A stretch of DNA of 64,000 nt from positions 1 to 64,000 of the forward strand of contig NZ_CANMRY010000011.1 in the NCBI RefSeq assembly GCF_947500405.1, given 5' to 3'. Position 1 is the stretch's first letter, and each line of letters starts with the position of its first letter. Made by a program: the position numbers and the translations under genes. Source of the DNA: an uncultured Maribacter sp. (GTDB taxonomy: Bacteria; Bacteroidota; Bacteroidia; Flavobacteriales; Flavobacteriaceae). The notes under the pieces are model-generated. The model saw nothing but the letters and a program-made list of their open reading frames with translations. It ran no database searches and was not told the DNA's origin. Positions 56,620 through 64,000 of this stretch are shown here, piece by piece.

Positions 56620-57081
56620 CTAATCTAACTTTTTATAAACCTCAATATTCTTAAAAATAGTATCGTTTCTTGAATACGTATTTACTTGCTTATAAGTTTT
56701 TCCGTTATGTTCTATAGGAATAACATAGGTATTAACATCGCTCTTCATAGAGGTAGACATAGATGTTAATACTTCAGTAATAGTATCATTCTTAAAAGTA
56801 TAGGTTCCAAACCCATGCCATTCTGATGCATCTGGTGCTGGATCTGTGTTCCAAATTACAAAACCATTTAAATATATTTTATGCTGTACTTTATTGGTAT
56901 TGGTAATAAGTGTATCTGCGTTTGCTACATGATAAAAATGGCTTAATTTCCAAACCCCATCCATCGTATTTTTAGCATTAGAGCTTTTCGCATTCATTTT
57001 AGGAGCACAAGAACTATACAGTAACCCAAGTATAAATAATAGGTTTGCAAAAACAATTATTTTAAAGGCTCTTTTTTTCAT
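56620..57081 (-). CDS. Lipocalin-like lipoprotein
   Basis: 153 residues. Lipoprotein signal ending LLYSSC; the mature part (MDGVWKLSHFYHV, LNGFVIWNTDPAPDASEWHG, FGTYTFKNDTITEV, YKQVNTYSRNDTIFKNIEVY) has the strand pattern of small lipocalin-like DUF domains that begin with GxW. Ligand unknown. Probably first gene of the unit with crp/fnr. Confidence 0.72.
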   Translation of the reverse strand: MKKRAFKIIVFANLLFILGLLYSSCAPKMNAKSSNAKNTMDGVWKLSHFYHVANADTLITNTNKVQHKIYLNGFVIWNTDPAPDASEWHGFGTYTFKNDTITEVLTSMSTSMKSDVNTYVIPIEHNGKTYKQVNTYSRNDTIFKNIEVYKKLD

Positions 57082-57359
57082 AACGCTATGTGTTTAAACG
57101 TGTAAATTACGCCATTAAAAAGGAATAAAAGCTATCTATCTTAAATCATTTTTGGTAAAATACCCTTGGTTAGAAACCGCATTTTTATTTCCCTCTATTT
57201 TTGCTGTTTTAAACCAAACTTTCTTTTAAGCCTAATTAAACGTCATTGTTTAAAAAACTACAATTAGCTCTGGTGAACTTTACTTATATTTCTTCCTAAA
57301 AATATCGCTTCTAGAGGAACATAATTCTGTATTAATTAGAGTTCTTACTTTGTGTTACT
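57082..57359. other. Gene-free stretch upstream of the lipoprotein gene
   Basis: About 280 bp with no credible frame on either strand. It should hold the promoter for the lipoprotein-crp unit, but no TAnnTTTG box was identified with confidence. Confidence 0.4.
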
Positions 57360-57545
57360 TTACTCGTTTTCTATGGTAAAGGAGACTGTTAAACCAACAC
57401 TAAAGTTTCTTGGCAATTTTTCAACTCCGAAAATAGCTATGGAATATTTTCCTTTATCTCCCAGTACTTTTACAAATAATTCAGAAGCTCCGTTCACTAT
57501 AATTAGGGAAGCATCCCAATCTTCTCCTGATTGAAAATAAGCATC
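57360..57545 (-). pseudogene. C-terminal fragment of a RidA (YjgF/UK114) family gene
   Basis: On the minus strand an ATG-less frame reads SGEDWDASLIIVNGASELF, then VKVLGDKGKYSIAIFGVEK and LPRNFSVGLTVSFTIENE-stop. NGASELFVxVxGDKGKxxxxxxGVxxLPxN matches the C-terminal half of one RidA subfamily. The N-terminal half is missing and the conserved ARSA Arg is lost (YSIA), so it is a remnant. An overlapping plus-strand frame is not convincing as a gene. Confidence 0.5.
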
Positions 57546-57727
57546 TATATGATTTAGCCCAACATTTTTTTAAACCCTATTTTCTTATCTACCTGTGCCA
57601 AAACACCTAGATTTTGGCATATTTTTTAACATGTCGTTTTAACGAAAATCCCATTTTAGTTATTTTTTTGTCTATAAAAATGGTAGAATTGTTAGAACTA
57701 ACTTGGCTTTTTTTGAGTTCTTAAATT

Positions 57728-58132
57728 TTAGTTTTTAATGGCTTGATTGGAGCATAATTTATATTCCACAATAATCATTATTCCAATTACTACAAATTCA
57801 AGTATAAAGTACATCCACCCTAATTCCGTTAGTTTATCAGAGTGTAAAACTATGCATGCCATAGACACCAACAAATAAATACTATTACACCCTATTATTA
57901 TCTTTAGAAAAGGTTTCCAATTTGAATTAATAAGTTGATAACAACTTATTGAATAGATAAACAAACAAAAAGCTACTCCAGAAAGTGTATATAAAACGTT
58001 GCTTGGCATTCCAAAATATTTTTCCAGTTGTGCTAAGATTCCGAATAACAAAATAGCGGTTAGTAATGCTCCTAATGCATCTATTAAAAAAATCTTTTTA
58101 GGATTAGCCTTAAGTTTATTTAGAAATTTCAT
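57728..58132 (-). CDS. Four-helix membrane protein, hypothetical
   Basis: 134 residues from the ATG at 58132 (MKFLNKLKANPKKIFLIDAL); seven further codons upstream are open. Four hydrophobic helices: IDALGALLTAILLFGIL, VLYTLSGVAFCLFIYSISC, IIIGCNSIYLLVSMACIVL, WMYFILEFVVIGIMIIV. Similar four-TM proteins with the NPK+IFLID start occur in Flavobacteriia; function unknown. It follows the next membrane protein gene on the same strand. Confidence 0.72.
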   Translation of the reverse strand: MKFLNKLKANPKKIFLIDALGALLTAILLFGILAQLEKYFGMPSNVLYTLSGVAFCLFIYSISCYQLINSNWKPFLKIIIGCNSIYLLVSMACIVLHSDKLTELGWMYFILEFVVIGIMIIVEYKLCSNQAIKN

Positions 58133-58188
58133 TCCGCCATTTTTTGTATGCAAACTTTTCCTATCTGGTTAATTTTAGGAGTGTTGTA

Positions 58189-58620
58189 TTATTTAATCCA
58201 CAAAAACTCTCGTTCACATGCTATATGAGATTGGTAATAGTTTATTTTAAAATCATCATGGGTATCGTTTAATCTCCAATCTATAGCTCCAAAATAAACA
58301 AAAGAAACCAGTATAGACCAAACCATAATTAACCAACCAAATACAGGAATAATCTTTTGTGCTAGTTTTCCTTTTATTTTATGTAAGCGTACAACTAGTA
58401 TAAAAATAAAGAGTGACCATAAAACCAAATTACCCAAAAAACCGAATAAATAAATTTCTCCAGACATAGAAAAAATCCAACTTGTGTTAGTTTCTTGAAC
58501 AAACGGAAAACCATAAAATTCTGGTCCTTGTTCTGGATAATTGCATACATATTTAAAAGTGAAATATTCATCTGTAATACACCCAAGTGCCGTTATTATA
58601 GAGAATATAATTTTTTTCAT
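58189..58620 (-). CDS. Membrane protein, hypothetical
   Basis: 143 residues with an N-terminal hydrophobic segment and two to three further helices (LFGFLGNLVLWSLFIFILVV, IPVFGWLIMVWSILVSFVYFG). The C-terminus is polar with CEREFLWIK. Family not recognised. It starts about 57 bp upstream of the four-helix protein gene and may form a pair with it. Confidence 0.65.
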   Translation of the reverse strand: MKKIIFSIITALGCITDEYFTFKYVCNYPEQGPEFYGFPFVQETNTSWIFSMSGEIYLFGFLGNLVLWSLFIFILVVRLHKIKGKLAQKIIPVFGWLIMVWSILVSFVYFGAIDWRLNDTHDDFKINYYQSHIACEREFLWIK

Positions 58621-58849
58621 TTATGTAGTAATTTCTAAACTTTTACCAAAGATAATTGGTAAAAACAATACGTACACCCCTGTTTTAAGGGGAAATTAAA
58701 AGGCACCTATACACTATACTATTCATTTAGATTAGATGCTAACTTTTTTTTAATTTTATTTTTTCTTTTCCAAAACTAAATCCATAAGATTTAGGGACTT
58801 TATAAGTGTACACAGAAATTTTGGTTTTGCTCTAAAGTCCGCATTACGT
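58621..58849. other. Intergenic stretch between membrane-protein genes
   Basis: About 230 bp. It contains a small hairpin CCCCT-GTTTTA-AGGGG (58677-58692). On the minus strand there is a 31-codon open segment ending LIKSLNLMDLVLEKKK, directly behind the two-TM gene, with no start codon. No gene is called. Confidence 0.4.
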
Positions 58850-59461
58850 TTAGTTTTTGTTGGCCATAGTTATTTCTTTCTTAAAGTCTTGAATTTTATC
58901 ATAATCTTCAATCTCCAAAATGTTGATAAGCGATAACCATCCAAGAATGCCATTTTTATGATAGTGTATCAACACTTCTTTAAAATGACTTAGCCTTTCT
59001 GATTCGGTTTGCAAAAAGTTACGCTTTATTTTTTCTCCATTTTTCAGTTCCAGAATCATCAGATTGTTTAATCCATTTGACAAGTGGGGAGTAAATTCGA
59101 GCATAGAATTTACAAACATTCCCCTAATATCATATGCCTGATTAAAGTCCAATTTTGATATTTGAGATAGGTTATAATTTTCATCGTTCACTTGTATTCT
59201 GTCTCCCCAAAAAGTTAATTTGCCACAATATGTTCCTATTTCTCGTTCATAGCGAAAGAATGTGCTAATCATAAGTCCGATTACATAAACCAACCATAAA
59301 ATTAATAGGGTAGTTTCCCAGCCATTAAAATCATATTCGTAAGATTGCTTTAAATAAGCCATTAAAAATACCAAGCCCGTCCAAAAAATGGCGACTAAAT
59401 TTTCAGGAGAAATATAAACACCTTTTCTTTTTTTAAAAATTTTTAAACTTCTAGGTCGCAT
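58850..59461 (-). CDS. Two-TM protein with PH-like cytosolic domain, hypothetical
   Basis: 203 residues. Two adjacent membrane helices (AIFWTGLVFLMAYL; TTLLILWLVYVIGLMIST) precede a ~110-residue beta-rich region with the pattern of bacterial PH-like domains (LTFWGDRIQVNDENYNLSQISKLDF, in part; LMILELKNGEKIKRNF). Function unknown. It is preceded by a 59-65-bp border repeat (59517-59581) also seen on the other side of the neighbouring gene. Confidence 0.68.
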   Translation of the reverse strand: MRPRSLKIFKKRKGVYISPENLVAIFWTGLVFLMAYLKQSYEYDFNGWETTLLILWLVYVIGLMISTFFRYEREIGTYCGKLTFWGDRIQVNDENYNLSQISKLDFNQAYDIRGMFVNSMLEFTPHLSNGLNNLMILELKNGEKIKRNFLQTESERLSHFKEVLIHYHKNGILGWLSLINILEIEDYDKIQDFKKEITMANKN

Positions 59462-59516
59462 TCGATAATTAGGGTCAACGTGATTGTATAAGATTAGTGA
59501 CGTATTCTTAGTTAAT

Positions 59517-59581
59517 ATACAACAAGTACACGCTTAATAAGAAAATCCGATGGGATATTCGTAAGTAGGCGAGTACTAGCA
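59517..59581. repeat. Cassette-like border site A
   Basis: On the plus strand the site begins ATACAAC (59517-59523) and ends CTAGCA (59576-59581). The inside has an imperfect hairpin GAAAATCC-GATG-GGATATTC. Site B (60720-60778) has the same two ends. Just outside site A lies GGAGTTGTATACA (59595-59607), the inverse of the start of site B (12 of 13 bases). Confidence 0.55.
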
Positions 59582-59612
59582 ATGAATTATACACGGAGTT
59601 GTATACAGTTTT

Positions 59613-60701
59613 TTATAGTTCATTCATTAATCGGACAAGCATCATTGAAAAAATGTCCACATTTAATTTAAATTCCAAAAACGGACTTTTTCCAGCATCT
59701 TTCTGAATGTCAACTCCGTTTTTATATGGTGTTATGTCTAATATTTTATTTAGCCGGATTGTTTTGTTTCCTCTCGAACCCATAAAAATCAACCTTTTAT
59801 TTGTCAGGTATATATTTCCGCTGTCAATAATTTGCCAAACATCTTCTGACACTGATTTTGCTGAAATACTACCCATTCGATAATAAACTCCTTTGGCAAT
59901 TTTTATTCGTGCTGTTGGTCCTCCGTAATTTATTCGTTTTGTTACTCGTCTTTGTTCTTGCCAATTTACGTTAGCCATAAAGTACAAATTTTCGCTTTTT
60001 TGAATATTAATTGGTGGATTTTCATAAATCGGTAATTCTCCGTTTTCAATAGTCCAATAAAGTCGATAGCGTTCGAGATTTTCTTTTGTTCTTTGATTTA
60101 GTTTTGGCTCAATTCCAAGACTTAAAGAAATCTCATTCATTTTCTCGAATTCCTCGTCACTCAATCGCTCGTCTGAAACTGCTTGATTTATAAAGTCGGT
60201 CAAAACTTTATTTGAATTGGTTTGCAAAATGTCATCCGCAACTTGGCTATTAAGCAATAGATTTTTTTCTAGCAATTCAAGATTCTCTTTTTCCTCTTGC
60301 GTTAAAACTCCATCTGAAACAGCACTTTTTACTTCTTGTTCGTATAATTTTCTTGTTTCAAAATTCAAGACTTGTTTAATTTCCTCATCTGTTAAATGCA
60401 GTATTTTTTTCAAGTGCAAAAAAGTATTTATTTCATCTTCGTCAATTACGTGGTCTTCCAAACAATGGTGAATATATTTTCTAAACAAGTCAAGTCGAAG
60501 AGCTTTGAACTTTTTATTTAATTGGAGTTTGTATTTATCCGCTATTTCTTGAATTTGCTCCAAACTTACTTTGGTCAAGTCATCTTCATTTTCAACAAAA
60601 AGGTTGTTGATTTCAATCAGAGCGTTTTCTTTTGGTGTCCTTTTCAGGATTTTTCCGATTAGAGAAGGCTTCTTATTTTCTTTAATTTTAAATATGCTCA
60701 T
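59613..60701 (-). CDS. TerB-like helical domain protein with C-terminal GRAM/PH-like domain
   Basis: 362 residues, cytosolic. Residues ~30-210 are acidic helical repeats with the DxxLxxxE pattern of TerB-like modules (DHVIDEDEINTFLHLKKIL, VSDGVLTQEEKENLELLEK, VSDERLSDEEFEKMNEISL). Residues ~225-355 resemble a GRAM/bPH domain (GVYYRMGSISAKSVSEDVWQ in part, SGNIYLTNKRLIFMGSRGNKT). TerB-type modules occur in stress- and phage-response systems and GRAM domains contact membranes, but no specific role can be assigned. The gene sits tightly between two inverted border words (59595-59607 and 60717-60729). Confidence 0.75.
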   Translation of the reverse strand: MSIFKIKENKKPSLIGKILKRTPKENALIEINNLFVENEDDLTKVSLEQIQEIADKYKLQLNKKFKALRLDLFRKYIHHCLEDHVIDEDEINTFLHLKKILHLTDEEIKQVLNFETRKLYEQEVKSAVSDGVLTQEEKENLELLEKNLLLNSQVADDILQTNSNKVLTDFINQAVSDERLSDEEFEKMNEISLSLGIEPKLNQRTKENLERYRLYWTIENGELPIYENPPINIQKSENLYFMANVNWQEQRRVTKRINYGGPTARIKIAKGVYYRMGSISAKSVSEDVWQIIDSGNIYLTNKRLIFMGSRGNKTIRLNKILDITPYKNGVDIQKDAGKSPFLEFKLNVDIFSMMLVRLMNEL

Positions 60702-60719
60702 TGGTTTGGTTTAAATTGC

Positions 60720-60778
60720 ATACAACTCCTATTATATAACATACCCTATATGGCACGAGCATGTTGCTCGCGCTAGCA
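60720..60778. repeat. Cassette-like border site B with hairpin
   Basis: Plus strand from ATACAAC (60720-60726) to CTAGCA (60773-60778). Inside it GCACGAGC (60753-60760) pairs with GCTCGCGC (60766-60773, one mismatch), loop ATGTT. The G/C-rich hairpin contrasts with the A/T-rich surroundings. It lies between the OLD nuclease gene and the TerB/GRAM gene. Confidence 0.6.
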
Positions 60779-60788
60779 GGGGTAGTAA

Positions 60789-62591
60789 TTATTCCGTAAT
60801 ATAAGTTCCAAAAATCTCTATCATTTTGTTCCGCCAATTTTCTGGAATATCTTCCCAGTTTTTTCCCCAATTTTGGGTTTGTTCAAAAGCTTTGAATGGT
60901 TTTTCGTAACTCGCTACATATCCAATTACATCTTCAACATTTTCGTGCATTTCAACTATTCTACCATTTGTACCTACTGCATTCTTAATAGGTTGATTAA
61001 ATTTTACCGCACCATTAATACCATTATCTCTATCGTGAACAACTATTGGTTTAATTCCCATCGATGTTAGGTATTTTACTAAACCGATAATAGCAGCTTT
61101 ACCTCTTGCTTTTAAGATTTCAAAACTTGTAATTATTCTTAAATACTTTTCTTTAGGTAATCTTGCCAAAGATTCTCGTATTAAAATATCCTCCGTATCT
61201 CCTTCAATGATAATAACATTATTCGTGTAAAATGCTCTTGAAATATAATCATCGATTTTTAGAAGCATTTTGACATAGGATTTGTCATCTCCTTGCAATT
61301 CTAAAAATGCATTTGACACTGAAAATGTGCTACATTTCACTGACTTTTTATTCCTTATAAGCCTATTTAAAACTTGTTTTGGTTTCCTTGAAATATCAAT
61401 TAAAAAAGGTGAATGAGTTGAAGCTACAATTTGTGAATTTGAGCTACTCAATTCATAAATCGCATCTCTCATTTGATTAGCAGCACTTGGATGTAAATAA
61501 ATTTCAGGTTCTTCAAAACAAATAACAAGTGAACGATTATGTTCATCTTCTTTATCAGAAAGCCATTTTTGTCTAAAACGTAACATACCAAAAACTGTAG
61601 CTCGAACCATTCCCGTTCCTTGATTTTCAACGGACGTTTTTATATTACTTGACATTTCAATATTAAAACTTGGCTTAAGTGCTTTATTCGGGTCACTCAA
61701 ATCGGTCGTGGCGTGTAATTGAGATTCAGGAAATATTCTCGTCAAGACTAAATTTAATTCAGTCATCATTTTTCCAAACTCCGAAGTGTCATCTTCTGGG
61801 TCTAATTCTTTTGAAAGCTTTTCTAAATGCTCTTGAGCATTTTTGAAGTTATCAGAATTTTCTCTTACTACTTGAAAAAGTTCGTTTAGTGTTTTACCTA
61901 ATACGCCAGATGTGCCGCCCTGAATTTCATTGATAGAAGTGTCAACAGGAATTAACAAAAATCTTGGCAACATTTTTAAAACATTACCTGGTATTCCACC
62001 AGGATTTTGAAACCAAGTATCTTCATCTACTATATCCCAAATTTCATCAAGTTGCTCTAATTTTTCTAATGCCCCTTTACTTTTTCCTATATTTTTATTT
62101 AATTCTGGAAAAAAATCAGAAATCACTTCTTCCTGAATACCTTTAACAATATAATCTTGTGGTTTTTTACAATCTTCAAATTCAGCTTTTACCTTTCGTA
62201 TTTTTGATTTAAACTCTATAACTACGTCTTTGCCTAATTCGTATGTTTTCCTATAAGTGACTGAAAGGCCTGATTCTGTATCACTATCATATTCAAAAAT
62301 ACGGCCTTTGAAACCTCTCCAAGTTTTTGATTCTTCTGGTAAATTTCTAAATTCAGCTTCAAGAATTATTGTAGTCGTTTGGGGTTTTGTTTCTCCAGTT
62401 TCTTCATCAACAACCGAATAATAATCTGAACTTGATAATGTCTTTGTTGCAGAAAGTAATACACCAATAGCTTTTAGTATTGAACTCTTTCCGGAATTAT
62501 TCTGCCCAATTAAGAATGTAGCATCTTCAAGATAAATCTCTATATCTTCGAGTCTTTTAAATCCTTGTATTTTAAATCTATGTAGTTTCAT
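60789..62591 (-). CDS. OLD-family ATP-dependent endonuclease (AAA ATPase plus TOPRIM)
   Basis: 600 residues. The N-terminal ABC/SMC-like ATPase has Walker A GQNNSGKSS (29-37), a signature-like region (NQGTGMVRATVF), Walker B CFEEPEIYLHP and the H-loop STHSPFLID. A C-terminal TOPRIM nuclease domain follows with the acidic residues of IIIEGDTEDILI and VVHDRDNG. OLD proteins include the phage P2 Old nuclease and GajA of Gabija. Size and layout resemble GajA, but no UvrD-like GajB gene is adjacent, so it is a solitary (class 1-like) OLD. A phage-defence role is plausible but not shown. Confidence 0.92.
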   Translation of the reverse strand: MKLHRFKIQGFKRLEDIEIYLEDATFLIGQNNSGKSSILKAIGVLLSATKTLSSSDYYSVVDEETGETKPQTTTIILEAEFRNLPEESKTWRGFKGRIFEYDSDTESGLSVTYRKTYELGKDVVIEFKSKIRKVKAEFEDCKKPQDYIVKGIQEEVISDFFPELNKNIGKSKGALEKLEQLDEIWDIVDEDTWFQNPGGIPGNVLKMLPRFLLIPVDTSINEIQGGTSGVLGKTLNELFQVVRENSDNFKNAQEHLEKLSKELDPEDDTSEFGKMMTELNLVLTRIFPESQLHATTDLSDPNKALKPSFNIEMSSNIKTSVENQGTGMVRATVFGMLRFRQKWLSDKEDEHNRSLVICFEEPEIYLHPSAANQMRDAIYELSSSNSQIVASTHSPFLIDISRKPKQVLNRLIRNKKSVKCSTFSVSNAFLELQGDDKSYVKMLLKIDDYISRAFYTNNVIIIEGDTEDILIRESLARLPKEKYLRIITSFEILKARGKAAIIGLVKYLTSMGIKPIVVHDRDNGINGAVKFNQPIKNAVGTNGRIVEMHENVEDVIGYVASYEKPFKAFEQTQNWGKNWEDIPENWRNKMIEIFGTYITE

Positions 62592-62908
62592 TCTTATTGC
62601 CCCTAACTAAGATATACAAGTCACTCCCTCACCAGAAAACAACCCCTATCTTTTATTTGCAGTAAAAATCTTAATAAAAAAGTAATCTAAAAAACAGAAA
62701 AGCGTAATGCCGCTACATATTTATTAACTAAAAAAGTTAAAAACTACGGTAAGTATATGAAAATTATGTTTTTTGAAGGTAAAACCATCATTTTAGAAGT
62801 TTTTTAGGCGTGTAAATTCTAGATACTATTTTCCCTGAAAAACGGGAAAATTACTCGAAGGGTCAGAAAGGAAAAAATAGTTGCCGTTTTCTATGCCATT
62901 TTTTAAAT
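62592..62908. other. Gene-free stretch between OLD and DinB-like genes
   Basis: 317 bp, A/T-rich. It contains a perfect inverted repeat ATTTTCCC (62828-62835) / GGGAAAAT (62844-62851) with an 8-nt loop. Only a 16-codon frame is seen (62758-62808). The OLD promoter should be here but no consensus -7 box was identified. Confidence 0.45.
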
Positions 62909-63451
62909 TTATTGATAAAGGACATATCTTGGGGGTTTTAGCTTATTTAATCGCATATAAACAAGCATTTGCCCTCTGTGGTGTGTTATATGATCTGCAA
63001 GCAATAATAAAATTTGTCTTTTTGTTCTATTGGCTCCAAAATAATCTAACCTTTGTTCCAGTTTATTTACATCAAATTTTGATATAAATTCTAAGGTTTT
63101 ATCAAAATTTTTGGCTACTGCAGCAATCATTTCCTTTTTAGATTTGGTAGCAACTTTTAGTTCTGTATCCGTATTCCAGTCTCTGGCTTTACGCTCTCCC
63201 ATTAAAGATTGGCTATGCCAATCCATTGCCCAAGCAATATGCATTAAATTTTCTGCAAAACTCATAGATTCTGGCGTAGCTTTAAAAGTATATTTGTCTT
63301 CTGGCATTGTTTCTGCCACAAGAATTAAGTATTCCTTAGATTTTTCTAGTCGCTCTAAATATTCTTTAATAAATACATCTTGTTGCGCTAAAAGAGGTGC
63401 AGCAAATACCGAGGATACTAGTAGTACTGTTACAGTTATTAGTTTTTGCAT
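62909..63451 (-). CDS. DinB-like domain protein with signal peptide
   Basis: 180 residues. A signal peptide (MQKLITVTVLLVSSVFAAPLLAQ) precedes a four-helix DinB/YfiT-like bundle. Putative metal ligands are the His in NLMHIAWAMDWH and the two His in LADHITHHRGQ near the C-terminus. Exported DinB proteins are frequent in Bacteroidota; substrate unknown. Stands alone. Confidence 0.88.
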   Translation of the reverse strand: MQKLITVTVLLVSSVFAAPLLAQQDVFIKEYLERLEKSKEYLILVAETMPEDKYTFKATPESMSFAENLMHIAWAMDWHSQSLMGERKARDWNTDTELKVATKSKKEMIAAVAKNFDKTLEFISKFDVNKLEQRLDYFGANRTKRQILLLLADHITHHRGQMLVYMRLNKLKPPRYVLYQ

Positions 63452-63537
63452 AGTAGTAGCTATTTTTATTTAAATATAGTTCTATCTAAGCATATTTTGT
63501 AATTTCTTATATGGAATAATCCTCAAAAACTTAAGTT

Positions 63538-63888
63538 TTAAAACTTATGCGTAAACTGGAGACCTCCATAATAAAAAAGTTGCACCCAATATATAAGCTG
63601 AAAGGGTAACGAAATAAAAAAATGTCTCCACACTATTTTTTGTTTTTGCAATAATACAATACCAGCCACAAGCGCTACTAATTGTAGAACACAAAAAACA
63701 GGAAACAAAACCGCTTCCTGTTCCTTTAAAGTAAATGGAGAACAAATAGTAATACCTACAAAAAGTAATACCATAATTGCCGAAGGCCATAAAATAGCAA
63801 CATTTACATTAAAAATATATTTTACTAATAGCCCAATTATAAGCAACGGCAGCACAAAATAAATTATATTTAAAAAGACTGTATCCAT
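63538..63888 (-). CDS. Four-helix membrane protein, hypothetical
   Basis: 116 residues, mostly four membrane helices (IIYFVLPLLIIGLLVKYIF, AIMVLLFVGITICSPF, VFCVLQLVALVAGIVLLQ, FFISLPFQLIYWVQLFYY). Family not recognised. A second overlapping minus-strand frame (63545-63790) lacks membrane logic and is taken as a shadow. Downstream to the window end nothing else is seen. Confidence 0.65.
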   Translation of the reverse strand: MDTVFLNIIYFVLPLLIIGLLVKYIFNVNVAILWPSAIMVLLFVGITICSPFTLKEQEAVLFPVFCVLQLVALVAGIVLLQKQKIVWRHFFISLPFQLIYWVQLFYYGGLQFTHKF

Positions 63889-64000
63889 ACTAAAGAAGCT
63901 ATATATTAAGTTAAAAAGTTCGTTTGTGTTTTTACTTCTTTTGTAAAAACAGTATTGCTTTACAAATCTCCAAAGAATATAAACTAAATACTACCCTGTT

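Noticed and set aside
57352..57534. 60-codon plus-strand frame
   Set aside because: It is antisense to the RidA-like remnant, which has recognisable family motifs.
60789..62591. Complete Gabija defence system
   Set aside because: Only the OLD/GajA-like gene is present; no UvrD-like helicase gene is adjacent on either side.
63545..63790. Second minus-strand frame within the 116-residue membrane protein gene
   Set aside because: Overlaps completely in another frame and lacks a coherent membrane pattern; the longer frame has four clear helices.

Overview
The window comes from an AT-rich member of the Flavobacteriaceae (Bacteroidota). The evidence is a type IX secretion (T9SS) / PorP-SprF / OmpA module, secreted proteins rich in thrombospondin type 3 repeats, promoters with a TAnnTTTG -7 box, a near-absence of Shine-Dalgarno sequences, and families typical of the group (DUF2851, DUF1501/DUF1800, DUF3467, bS21 with Tyr54).

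Layout. 1-15.5 kb (minus strand) is a surface/secreted-protein region: a truncated repeat adhesin, a giant FG-GAP/ASPIC-UnbV/TSP3/Ig protein, a Calx-beta protein, then an operon of a T9SS type B adhesin, a PorP/SprF protein and an OmpA-peptidoglycan protein. 15.8-32.8 kb is core information processing: prfC (plus), then on the minus strand rpsU, xerC, hpf, five tRNA genes, tuf, secE, nusG, rplKAJL, rpoB and rpoC, with terminators and a hairpin between rplL and rpoB. 32.8-42.2 kb (minus) is housekeeping and membrane functions: acyl-CoA dehydrogenase, a helix-hairpin-helix protein, an AGCS symporter, a K+ channel with RCK domain next to a PspC protein, DUF2851, a rhodanese, and the DUF1501/DUF1800 pair. 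42.3-51.0 kb (plus) holds marR-nitroreductase-yceI and a complete trpEGDCFBA operon.

51-64 kb is a looser accessory zone of small lipoproteins and membrane proteins, a Crp/Fnr regulator, DUF1287, a tRNA-dihydrouridine synthase, a solitary OLD-family nuclease, and a TerB/GRAM-like protein enclosed by cassette-like border repeats. Several genes here are broken: a remnant behind trpA, a lipoprotein whose signal peptide is out of frame, a membrane protein split by a one-base shift in a C run, and a RidA-like fragment.

The strongest regulatory observations are these. (1) A trp leader peptide with three consecutive Trp codons starts only a few bases after a consensus promoter and is followed by an intrinsic terminator with a plausible antiterminator pairing, which is ribosome-mediated attenuation on a nearly leaderless mRNA. 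(2) rpsU has a perfect Shine-Dalgarno sequence in a genome that otherwise lacks them, consistent with bS21 autoregulation through anti-SD sequestration. (3) A perfect 10-bp inverted repeat lies between the marR -7 box and its start codon. (4) Two sites of 59-65 bp with shared ends lie on either side of a single accessory gene.
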